This document shows positions 10,401 to 19,459 of a stretch of 64,000 nucleotides of DNA, piece by piece. The notes beneath the pieces were generated by a model. The model did no database searches. It saw only the letters and a program-made list of their open reading frames with translations, and was not told the origin of the DNA. A program made the translations under genes and the position numbers. This DNA comes from Capniomyces stellatus (taxonomy: Eukaryota; Kickxellomycota; Harpellomycetes; Harpellales; Legeriomycetaceae), in NCBI GenBank assembly GCA_001661515.1, contig LUVW01000026.1, forward strand, positions 270,839 through 334,838. Reading direction: 5' to 3'. Each line of letters begins with the position of its first letter. The first letter of the stretch is position 1.

Positions 10401-11974
10401 GACATCTGAGCATGTTTGTTCATTTATTACTGCTGAGAATGGCAATTGTTTTGCACTTCAGTTCCAGATACAAAGTATGTTTGGTATTAAAAATGTAGGA
10501 TAAATGTTATAAAATTTTGCCGGGATTGAGGCTGGTCTGAATTACTGTTGCAGTTATTATTTGGAGTGGTGGGTTTGGAGAGTGCAATAACAAATTAATT
10601 AAAGATCCAAGGCTGTTTTTAAATTTCGAGTGAAGCGTGATAGGATGTTGGCGAAATAAGTGGGAATTAGTTGAAGGTTTATAGTTTTCAGGCCTAAAAC
10701 TAGAGATAAAACCACAGTGAAAATAAAAATACAGCAATAAAATAAAATAAAGAATAGGTTACATAGGCCAATGATATAGATGGGGCAAATTGAAGCGGGC
10801 AAGAAAGGATGTGAATTAGCCCAATATAATAGTAATATGTGTTTGGCGTAGATTAGCAAATTTATAAAAGTACGCTAAAAATACGCATTAGTCCAAATTA
10901 AAAAAAATCTAGTTATTAATAAGGTGATTCAAATCAATTTAATTCTTAAAATGTAAACAAAATCGATTTAATTTCTGAAAGCTGTTGGATACAATTTAGA
11001 AAGCAATTAAAGTAAAGAAAATAGTATAAGCGATGATTTCAAATTTCAAATGATGTGACAGGATCAGAAATAAATTTAAATTTAGTGTCCAAATAGGAAC
11101 TATTAATACTGCAAAGGATTTGATGAAGGCAAGAAAGTCGAGCAGTTTCGATTCTCAAATAGGTGCAAATAAAGAAAAGAAAAGTAGTAAATAACAGTTA
11201 AACAGCGTAAATAAAGAAAAGGTAACGAGGAAGAGTGAATGGAGGGATTTGAAAAAAATAAAATAAAACAAAGGAGATTAAGAAATAGAGGAGGTTAGGA
11301 AATGGGAGATTAGGAAGGTTAAGTAAATAATTAGCGGGATTGGGGCGATTAAACTATAAAACAAATGGCATATATTAGCCAAGTAAACATTAAAGGGTAT
11401 TAGAATAAACACAGCTTTTTTGAAGAGAAAGTTAATTAGAATACTGTTAGAATATAATATATTTACGAGCTGTACTTTGAGTTATACTGACAACATTGTA
11501 TCCGGCAAGCTTCAAATATTTACAAGCTGCAAAGCGAGTACACATAAACATTTATCAGTAGAAGAATAGAGCGTGTGCAATAGTCGGTGGCAGAAATACA
11601 CAGCAGTTCAGGTAGTTTAACATACTGTCAGGGGAATCTCACAAACAGTAATTCCGAATATAAATTATAAATACTGTATTTCTAAGCAGAGATACAATAT
11701 AAATAAAGCTATACACAGTAAATGTATATGCGAAGGTACACCAGGCAGTGATACATTATATAGTTCTGGCTTTAGAACGCAGTGTATATATATATTACCC
11801 ATAAAGACGATCGAAAAAAAGGGAGGGAAAAAAAGACTGAACAAGTACAAGCTTGATATTACCAAGGAGGAATTGCCAAGTGCAGAGCTTATAGGGGATC
11901 AGATATATACCTTTATAGGGGAGAGAAAGAGTCAATAATTCTACTGTAGTGACATAAACAGAAGGTAAAGGTAA
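7435..11974. other. Long intergenic region (4.5 kb), upstream of two divergent genes
   Basis: Separates the PLP enzyme (-) from the Kin1-like kinase (+). AT-rich with many homopolymers, a G run near 7616 and a purine-rich leader from about 11100 onward. A short frame beginning with ATG at 10190 (MASRLTSSKDGLTTQVRDVK) could be an exon, but no continuation is recognisable. A telomere-like tract is listed separately. No gene is supported. Confidence 0.55.
8741..8836 (+). repeat. Degenerate telomere-like TTTAGG tract
   Basis: Several imperfect copies of TTTAGG and near-variants (TTTAGGTTTAGG, GTTTAGGTTCAGG, CTTAGGTTTAGG) occur within about 95 bp. It is interstitial, non-coding and not the canonical fungal TTAGGG, so it may be simple sequence drift. 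Confidence 0.4.
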
Positions 11975-14900
11975 ATGGAGGTAAAAATTGGTGAGAAAAA
12001 GCACACCGAGGATCCAAACCGAGTGCGTAGAATTGTAAAGGAATACGATAATCATAGCCACAACCATAATCAGCAACAGCAGCGTGAATATAGAGGTACT
12101 GAAGGTGTTGAGCGTAGAGAGAATAGAGAGCACAAAGCAGAAAGTAGAGAACAAAGGGAGAGGAGGGACAGAAGAGAGAGAAGACATCATTCCATGGCGG
12201 TGGAACAGAGAGAAATGGCGGAGCGAGTGGAGCGGGTGGATACAAGAAAGCACCAGCAAGACCAAACAGTACCTAGCCAGCAAACAAAGCATAGTAAGAG
12301 TAGGGGAAGAACAGAGGATGTAGACTCGTACAGAAGCAGAATGGACGGAGTAGATAAGCAGCAGTTTTCAACAAATAGAAAGCACAAGATGGTGGGGGCA
12401 TACAAGCTGAGGCAGACGATCGGAACAGGGGGGATGGGGAGGGTGAAGCTGGGGCTTGATACGCGAACCAATGAGTGGGCGGCGATAAAGATAATCCCAA
12501 AGCAGTCGCGAGGGTTTGGAAATGAGTTTCCAGACTTTGGTAGTTTGGCAAGGTCGATAGAGATGAAAAGTGATAGGGAGGAGCACTACAGGTATTCGAG
12601 AAAGGATAGTGTGTCTGATGAGGGGGGAAGGAGACTGAAGGGGAGGAAGGAGGGTGGGGGCGAGGTGGGGGTGCGGTTTTTAGAGCTGTTGAATTCGTCA
12701 AGCAAGATGGCGGGGACGGTTAGGAAAGTGCAGGTTAGGGAGCGGCTGACGACGCGAGAGCGAGAGGCTAGAGAGAATGTTGATTTGAGGATACAGAGGG
12801 AGGTGGCGATATCGCAGCTGGTGTTTCATCCGCATATAAGCAAGCTGAACGAAATAATAGTGGACCAATCGAACTATTACTTGGTGTCGGAATTGGTGGT
12901 TGGGGGTCAGATGTTGGAGTATATAGTGCGTAGGGGAAATTTGAAGGAGAGCGAGGCGAGAAAGTTTGGTAGGCAGATAGGATCGGGGCTGGCGTACTTG
13001 CACAAGAACTCGATAGTGCATAGGGATTTAAAGATAGAAAATATATTGATAACAAGCAACGGAGATGCAAAGATAATAGACTTTGGGCTATCGAATGTGT
13101 ATTCGTACCAAAACGAGCTGTCGACGTTTTGTGGGTCGTTGTACTTTGCAGCGCCAGAGTTGTTGATGGCGACAAAGTATATAGGGCCAGAGGTGGACAT
13201 TTGGGCGTTGGGAGTGGTGCTGTTTGTCTTGGTGTGCGGGAAGGTGCCATTTGAGGACAAGTCGGTTCCAGCGCTGCATACAAAGATCAGGAGCGGAAAG
13301 TACGAGCTGCCAATGTTTGCGTCGGCAGAGTTCCGGCATTTGGCATCAAGGCTGCTGCAAGTAAATCCGATTAAGAGAGCATCGATGGCAGAGGTGTTGA
13401 CGCACGAGTGGATGAATGTGGGGTATGTGGATTTCCCACAGGACCACGTCCCAAAAAGAAGACCCTTGGTGCACCCAAGCCAAATAGACACGCAGGTTGT
13501 AAAGATTATGGCACAGTACCCCGGGTTTGGGTTTGGGGGAGAGCGGGATATTTACGAGGGGCTGAGGGACACGATTACTTCGGGGTGGTACCAGCAGTAC
13601 TTGTCAAGCAAGTTTTCAAAAGAGCTGTCCGAGTACAACTATATGGAGCTGTTGGCGCAGGAAAGGGAGAGAGCGAGATTTGAGTCAAAAGCGGGCAACA
13701 AGTCGTATGCAAAGAGGATAAGCTTTACAAACTCGGACAATGGCGCAGAGTACTCGAGCTCGGGGGCTGAGGTGGACGAGCAGATGGAGGCAATGGGACT
13801 AAGAGAGGGGAACCGTGAGGGTGTGCCTAAGTTCCGCGGCCAGTTTGACGCAGCTCCTTCGCAAAAGTACCGGCACAGAACAAGGTCGGAAATAGGGCAG
13901 GTATCGGAGCACCGAATAAACAGGGGAGGAGAGTATTCGCAGCTGGGGCCGAGCCAGTCAAGATCGCCGCTGTACAGCTACCAAGAATTTGTATCTTTGC
14001 TGCACCCGCCAAAGTCAAGGAATATGAGATCGATGGTGGAGGCAGACTTGTTGGTTCCAGCATCGCTGGGCAGCTTCAAGTTGGTGCAAAACGAGTTTGT
14101 GGATTTGGTGTCTTCAGACCCGCTGTTTAGCATATATTATCTGGTTAAAGAGAAGCTGGAAAGAATGGCACCACCGCCAATCCAGTCGATGCTTGGGTCG
14201 GAGCTGGAGGGGCTGGGGTACTCGAGCCAGGAGTCAAGCATGGAGGCCAGTGAAGAGTCGGAGTTTGGGTCGGAGCCAGAGTCAGGTTTGGACATGGATT
14301 CAAGACAAAAGGAGAGAAATGTACCAACAAGCAGCAGCAAGCCAAGAAAGGAGCAGGGAGTAATGATAGACTCAGGTTCGGACTCGGGTTCAGGCTCAAG
14401 CCCGGACTCGGATTTAGATTTTGGATTTGAGACTGGAAAAAAGGAAAAGGAAAGAAGTATGGAGGCTAGAGTGGGAAAGGAAGAAGAAAGGGGGGCCAAT
14501 GGTAAAGGAAGGATGGACACTAGAATGGCCAAGTTGGAAAGGGAGAGAGAGAGGGAAAAGGAGACCAGCAGGTACCAGGTACGAAGCGAAAGTCAGATTG
14601 ACATTCAGAGCGATGCATTTAAGGATGAGTTGAAGGGCAAAGGCAGGTTAGCAGCTAAGGAGGCTAAGGAGGCCAAGGAAGCGAAGAAAGCAAAAGATGT
14701 GGCTAAAGGTGTAGCAAAAGATGTGGCCAAAGACGTGGCCAAAGACGTGGAAGAAGCAAAGGAGATGGAGATAGAAACAGCAGAAAGTGAGAACAGCGGC
14801 AAAGGCCAGAAACAAAGCGAGACAATGGCAAAGGCAAAGGCAAAGGTAAGCCTAAGCCCAAGTCCAAGCCCAAGCCCTGATACAGAAACCAGGGCCAGCA

Positions 14901-16450
14901 AAGTAGTAAGCGGGTCAGCAAGTGGGGAGGGGAGTTCCGAGTCAAGCCAAGACTTTATAATGAGTCCAAAGAGTTCCAAGAGCACAAAGTTGTACAAGGA
15001 AAAGATAATATCAACAGAGTCATTTGACAGCGGAAAGAAGACAAGAGTAGAGTCGTTTGTGGAGACTTTAAAGTACCTGGACGCAAACTACAACACGTTT
15101 ACGCAAGGCAGGTCTTTGAGTTCGCAGCTTCCAATTAACCATGCAAACACAGACATTTCGTCAAGCATGCATATGATCAACAACACAGACCACAAGAAAC
15201 AGCTGACCTTGAAGCAGAAGTTTGGGCGATTGAATTCGATATTCCAGCGCAAGCTGAACCCCAAGGCCCAGTCAGGCCACAACGCCAGGTACTCGGGAGC
15301 CAACATAAAAGTCATCACGGACACGGCAGACTTGAATCTGTCCAACCCAAATCCAAATCCAAACCCAAATCCAAGTTTCGGTTCAGTGAACAATTCCAGC
15401 AGTGGTACAGCGAGCATGAGCAAAGGCTTAAGCACCAGCACAGACGCTTCGATTAGTAAGCGTTACAGCCCAATAGTTATTTCATCACCTGTGTATCCAG
15501 AGTATGACGAAAAGGTGTATGGTTCGTTTAATGGATCGAATTCAAGCTCAGAGCAGCGTCAGTCGCATGGCAAGCAGGGTGGGGCAGATGGGAGCAGAAG
15601 TCAGTCACGTGATCCGGGAGCGAGACAGATAAACGTGCGTTTGAGTAGCCAGTCAGGGGCAGTTGGTAGCGGCAGTGAGTTAGACAACGGGCAGGGTGGA
15701 GGCCGTGGAGTGAAGAGCAGCAATGTGAGCAAAAAGAGCAGCATTGACAAGCTTGCAAGCAACGCGCACATCCACTCGTTGGTGACCAAGAAGTCCAAGT
15801 ACAGAATAATAACGGTTCTTCCAAACGACTCGACGGTAAAGGTGAACCGGCTGTACAAAACCAAGTCGCAGTACATCAACTCCAAGTATGGGGCAAAGAG
15901 CAAGTCAATTCCGCTTTCAGTGACGCCAAAGCGGATTAGTATGGGCAGCCACAGTGCAGTTGGGAGTGCGAACAGCTCAATGATAATGAAAACGCCAAGC
16001 AGGGTTCCTAACAGCATTATGAAGCAGGGGGACGAGGCAAGAGGAGGGCTTGTAAACGGAACAAAGAACGAGAACAAGGATATTGATCATATTATTAGAA
16101 AGGAATACGCTTTTGTCACAAAGTCCAGGTCGTTTGGGTACAACTCGACAAGCTCGGACTCAAACTCCAAGTCATTGGGTTCTGACTCTGAAAACGACTC
16201 TGAAAATGAATCTGAAAATGGAAAAATAAACTTTGCAACGTTTATTCGTTCGCTAAAAGACGACGACCATCCTTTACCCAACTCTTCTTTCAGCAACACG
16301 CCGCCTGCGCCTTCAAACAACATCAAGGGCAAGTTGTCCACGTCTAGCGTCAAGTTCAACATTACTAAAAAGAATACGCTTAGCCAAAACTTGACCAAGT
16401 CATCCACGTCTGTAAAAAGATCTTTGAAGGGAAGGTTGTCGGCTATTTAA
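11975..16450 (+). CDS. Kin1/Kin2 (PAR-1/MARK)-type serine/threonine kinase, 1491 aa
   Basis: Polarity and secretion kinase of the Kin1/PAR-1 family, encoded by one 4.5-kb exon. Residues 1-138 are Arg/Glu/Gln-rich. The kinase domain spans about 143-480: Gly loop IGTGGMGRVKLG, ATP lysine K172 (AAIKIIPK), catalytic HRD 349-351, DFG 369-371, activation loop TFCGSLYFAAPELL with APE at 393-395, then VDIWALGVVLFVLVCGKVPF. About 100 residues are inserted in the N-lobe between K172 and the alphaC helix (REVAISQLVFHPHI), an insertion also seen in fungal Kin1 proteins. The Kin1-type segment DPLFSIYYLVKEKLERM lies near 716-732. The rest is Ser/Lys-rich and low-complexity, including AKDVAKDV repeats. I could not identify a clear C-terminal KA1 domain. 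Confidence 0.92.
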   Translation: MEVKIGEKKHTEDPNRVRRIVKEYDNHSHNHNQQQQREYRGTEGVERRENREHKAESREQRERRDRRERRHHSMAVEQREMAERVERVDTRKHQQDQTVPSQQTKHSKSRGRTEDVDSYRSRMDGVDKQQFSTNRKHKMVGAYKLRQTIGTGGMGRVKLGLDTRTNEWAAIKIIPKQSRGFGNEFPDFGSLARSIEMKSDREEHYRYSRKDSVSDEGGRRLKGRKEGGGEVGVRFLELLNSSSKMAGTVRKVQVRERLTTREREARENVDLRIQREVAISQLVFHPHISKLNEIIVDQSNYYLVSELVVGGQMLEYIVRRGNLKESEARKFGRQIGSGLAYLHKNSIVHRDLKIENILITSNGDAKIIDFGLSNVYSYQNELSTFCGSLYFAAPELLMATKYIGPEVDIWALGVVLFVLVCGKVPFEDKSVPALHTKIRSGKYELPMFASAEFRHLASRLLQVNPIKRASMAEVLTHEWMNVGYVDFPQDHVPKRRPLVHPSQIDTQVVKIMAQYPGFGFGGERDIYEGLRDTITSGWYQQYLSSKFSKELSEYNYMELLAQERERARFESKAGNKSYAKRISFTNSDNGAEYSSSGAEVDEQMEAMGLREGNREGVPKFRGQFDAAPSQKYRHRTRSEIGQVSEHRINRGGEYSQLGPSQSRSPLYSYQEFVSLLHPPKSRNMRSMVEADLLVPASLGSFKLVQNEFVDLVSSDPLFSIYYLVKEKLERMAPPPIQSMLGSELEGLGYSSQESSMEASEESEFGSEPESGLDMDSRQKERNVPTSSSKPRKEQGVMIDSGSDSGSGSSPDSDLDFGFETGKKEKERSMEARVGKEEERGANGKGRMDTRMAKLEREREREKETSRYQVRSESQIDIQSDAFKDELKGKGRLAAKEAKEAKEAKKAKDVAKGVAKDVAKDVAKDVEEAKEMEIETAESENSGKGQKQSETMAKAKAKVSLSPSPSPSPDTETRASKVVSGSASGEGSSESSQDFIMSPKSSKSTKLYKEKIISTESFDSGKKTRVESFVETLKYLDANYNTFTQGRSLSSQLPINHANTDISSSMHMINNTDHKKQLTLKQKFGRLNSIFQRKLNPKAQSGHNARYSGANIKVITDTADLNLSNPNPNPNPNPSFGSVNNSSSGTASMSKGLSTSTDASISKRYSPIVISSPVYPEYDEKVYGSFNGSNSSSEQRQSHGKQGGADGSRSQSRDPGARQINVRLSSQSGAVGSGSELDNGQGGGRGVKSSNVSKKSSIDKLASNAHIHSLVTKKSKYRIITVLPNDSTVKVNRLYKTKSQYINSKYGAKSKSIPLSVTPKRISMGSHSAVGSANSSMIMKTPSRVPNSIMKQGDEARGGLVNGTKNENKDIDHIIRKEYAFVTKSRSFGYNSTSSDSNSKSLGSDSENDSENESENGKINFATFIRSLKDDDHPLPNSSFSNTPPAPSNNIKGKLSTSSVKFNITKKNTLSQNLTKSSTSVKRSLKGRLSAI
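14650..14770 (+). repeat. In-frame short tandem repeat in the kinase (AKE/AKDV)
   Basis: Imperfect 9-12 bp repeats encode EAKEAKEAKKAKDV and AKDVAKDVAKDV. They stay in frame and look like replication-slippage expansions in a charged helical linker. Confidence 0.85.
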
Positions 16451-16827
16451 AGTTATTAGTACTGTTTTATTTTATTTAATTTAGTTTAATTTTATTGGTA
16501 TATTTTTATTTTTATTATACATTTATTCTTGAATGCTTTTTTTCTATAATTACTTTATTTATTTATAACGATCAATATCCTCCTCCTCCTACTTCTACAT
16601 CCTTTAATAAACGACTATTTTACCTTTTTTTTTTTCGTTTCGATTTTACTTGATTTTATATGCAAAATTGAAGAAATAAAGTAAGAATTAAATTTTGAAA
16701 ACACCAAGGTAATAATTAGCAATAAACAAAGTATGGTTGTTATTGATATTTTATTAAGATGCGTATAAAAACACAAGAAAGAAAAAACAAAAACAAAAAA
16801 AAAAACACCCAAATTACAGGCAGAAAA
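16451..16827. other. Convergent intergenic region
   Basis: AT-rich 3' flanks of the kinase and of the ornithine acetyltransferase. No gene seen. Confidence 0.7.
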
Positions 16828-18228
16828 TCAGGATCTATAGTCACCGTTAATAGAAACGTATTCGTGTGACAAATCGCAGGTGTAGATTTCAGCAGATTGG
16901 TCGCCAAGGCCGAGATTGATGTCAACGCCAATATCCTCAAGCTTCAAGATCTCCAGAGCTCTGGATTCGTCAAGAGGCAGAGGCTGGCCGTTCTGCAGCA
17001 AGTCAAGGGGAGCGGAACCGTCGCTGGGGATAATTGAGAGACTTATGGAGTCAGGGTTGACTTTGACTTTTGAGTAGCCAATGGCGCAAAGAATTCTTCC
17101 CCAGTTGGCATCCTGGCCGTAAAATGCAGTTTTAACAAGCGGCGACTTTGCAATGGTGAGGGCGATTTCCTGGGCTTCTTGCGAGGATCTGGCTTGTGAT
17201 ACTTTGATTGTTATAAACTTGGTGGCACCTTCGCCATCCCTCACAACCAACGAGGCAAGGTCCTTCATGAACTCGGTCAGGTTTGCCCGGAACCCTTCGT
17301 ACTCTGGCGAAGCTTCGTCGCATATTTTTGGGGTTTTTGCCTGTCCATTGGCGAGGACCAGCACGGTGTCGTTTGTGCTTGTGTCTCCATCAACGCTTAT
17401 CGAGTTGAACGACCTTACTGTTGCATACTGGAGCGCCTTGTCCAGCAGACTCTGTGTGATGCTTGCGTCCGTATACACCGTTGACAGCAGCGTTGCCATG
17501 TTTGGGTGAATCATCCCTGCTCCCTTTGCTATTCCACACATCCTGTACTTTGACTTTCCATCACCATACTCCTTTGACCGGATCTTTGGGAATGTGTCTG
17601 TTGTCATAAACGCTTCTGCCGCCTCCATCCAGCTTTCATGCCCACTCCCCAGCTTTCCCAACAGCCCCTTCACCCCTCGCTCAATGTTCTCTATCGGCAG
17701 CTGCTGTCCAATAACACCTGTTGACAAAATCATCGTTCTTGATCCCACTCCTTCTCCCTCAACTCCCTTCCCACCAGCCCTATCAAACTCCATAACAAAC
17801 TCGTCTCCCGCCTTCGCCATTCTTTTTCCATTAGCCTTCCCCAAATCCCCTGTAACTGCATTTGCACACCCCGAATTCACAACAACACACCTAATCCTAT
17901 CCTCCTTCAACCCCCTCAACTCCTCCAAAAGCTTGCTGTCCAGCTCAACCGGCGCTGCTCGCACCTGGTTTGTTGTAAACACACCCGACGTTGTACAGTC
18001 TGTTGTTGATACAATCACCCCAAGATCCAAAACCTCTTTGTTTTTCTTTATCCCCCCATGAACACCTCCCACCAAAAAACCCTTTGGGTACGTTCCGCTT
18101 GTTGGGATCAAATGTCTTTTTTTCTCTGGGAACTTTGACATTCCTGTGCTGCTATATCGAGCTGCTACCTTGCTTATAGAGCTCCCGCCTTCTTTTTTCA
18201 AGCCCTTGAACACTCGTGATGCTATCAT
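16828..18228 (-). CDS. ARG7: Mitochondrial glutamate N-acetyltransferase / ornithine acetyltransferase (ArgJ family)
   Basis: Bifunctional enzyme of the arginine acetyl cycle. It moves the acetyl group from N-acetylornithine to glutamate and can make N-acetylglutamate from acetyl-CoA. 466 aa from the ATG at 18228; an open frame continues upstream to 18282, but only with a non-ATG codon. The N-terminus (MIASRVFKGLKKEGG, then AARYSST) is basic and hydroxylated, as expected for a mitochondrial presequence. Family motifs are PTSGTYPKGFLVGGVHGGIK, VVNSGCANAVTG, ILSTGVIGQQLP and GAGMIHPNMATLLS (about 17488-17525), where the chain self-cleaves before the Thr that becomes the catalytic nucleophile. 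The later NSISVDGDTSTNDTVLVLAN and GQDANWGRILCAIGYS complete the beta chain. ARG7 is the yeast family symbol. Confidence 0.95.
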   Translation of the reverse strand: MIASRVFKGLKKEGGSSISKVAARYSSTGMSKFPEKKRHLIPTSGTYPKGFLVGGVHGGIKKNKEVLDLGVIVSTTDCTTSGVFTTNQVRAAPVELDSKLLEELRGLKEDRIRCVVVNSGCANAVTGDLGKANGKRMAKAGDEFVMEFDRAGGKGVEGEGVGSRTMILSTGVIGQQLPIENIERGVKGLLGKLGSGHESWMEAAEAFMTTDTFPKIRSKEYGDGKSKYRMCGIAKGAGMIHPNMATLLSTVYTDASITQSLLDKALQYATVRSFNSISVDGDTSTNDTVLVLANGQAKTPKICDEASPEYEGFRANLTEFMKDLASLVVRDGEGATKFITIKVSQARSSQEAQEIALTIAKSPLVKTAFYGQDANWGRILCAIGYSKVKVNPDSISLSIIPSDGSAPLDLLQNGQPLPLDESRALEILKLEDIGVDINLGLGDQSAEIYTCDLSHEYVSINGDYRS

Positions 18229-19459
18229 TTTTCCTTTTTTTTCTCTTTCTCTTCTACTGCTACTAATTTTAATCAATTCCAATTATTTCTCAAAAAAATG
18301 TAATTCTATATTTTGCTTATTATTGTACTTGTTTGCTCTTTTTGCTTTTGACCAAGCTTGGGATATTTCAACCCTTGAATTCTCGGTTTTTTCTATAACT
18401 ATGTTTTGTAATTTACAAAGGGAGAAAAAATCGCTTCAAAATGACTAATTAAAATCGGATCTTTGTTTGACTCGGATTTTTTTTTTCCAACACTTTTTTT
18501 TTTTGATATATAATTGATGGCCTAAATAGATGTATGGGCTTTTCTCCTTCTATATTCCCACTTTTAAAAACCAACAAGGGGGGAATGGAGGTGAGGGATA
18601 TAGTATGATATGCAGAATTGATATGGTGTAAGGTTTAGAGCTGTAGCTGTGGGAGTTTCAGGGAGAATGAAAGAAAAAGATGGGATGTATCAAGAACAAT
18701 AGCTTGGTATTTGGAGATAAGAAATAGAGGTTGATTGAGGAAGCGAGAGGGAGAGAGGGAGAGATGGAGAGATGGAGAGAAAGAGAGTGGTGGGAATATG
18801 GAAGAGTGGTGTGTATATTAAAATTCAGAATGGTTGTTTACTTTTTGAATTATGTTGTATACGTTTGATTATAAATAAACTTAAAGTATGCAAGGACGAG
18901 AGGGAATGTAATGTGAAAGTTGGAGGACTAAAAATAAAAATAAAAAGTGTAATTTTTTTTAATTCAATAGTAAAATGCAAAAAGCAAAAGTTGTAGGAAT
19001 TCGATTTGACCAAATAATTCGTTGGTGATTAATAGAAAGAGAGATTTACAGCGGGATTTTATTTTAGATTGCTTTGGAAAGGAAAAAAGAAAGCAGTGGT
19101 GGTGTAATTAAATAAAGCCGAGATAATTTAGCGGTAATAATAAATAAAAAAGTGGAATTACTACAAGGTGGATTGGAAAGAGAGGAAAAAGAGCAGAGGC
19201 CGATTTAAAATCAAACAAAGAAAAGAGAAAAAAGAGCAATGCATTTGAAAATGAAATAAAAGGGTAAATGAGAAATAAAGTTAAAAAAAAATAGTAATAA
19301 AGGGAATATATCAAGTTAGGGTTTGGTTTTGAATACAATTTTGTCTAGAGTATAAACGAAAAGTAGGAAAGAAAAAAAAACAAGAATATTTGGACATTGA
19401 CTAATTTAGGTTGTGCTAAAAAAAAAAAAAAGGAACGGGAAAGATAAAGTAAAGAGAAA
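18229..19459. other. Divergent promoter region between ArgJ and PDI-like genes
   Basis: AT-rich 1.2 kb with poly(A)/poly(T) tracts and a GA-rich repeat near 18738-18786. It probably carries both promoters. No gene and no motif that I can defend. Confidence 0.55.

Noticed and set aside
10190..10440. Possible exon MASRLTSSKDGLTTQVRDVK followed by a second frame after TTGGTAG
   Set aside because: Joins only with arbitrary splice choices; short and not recognisable.
12187..16077. Many long antisense frames under the Kin1-like and other genes
   Set aside because: They mirror low-complexity Lys/Ser/Glu codons of the real gene and have no family features.
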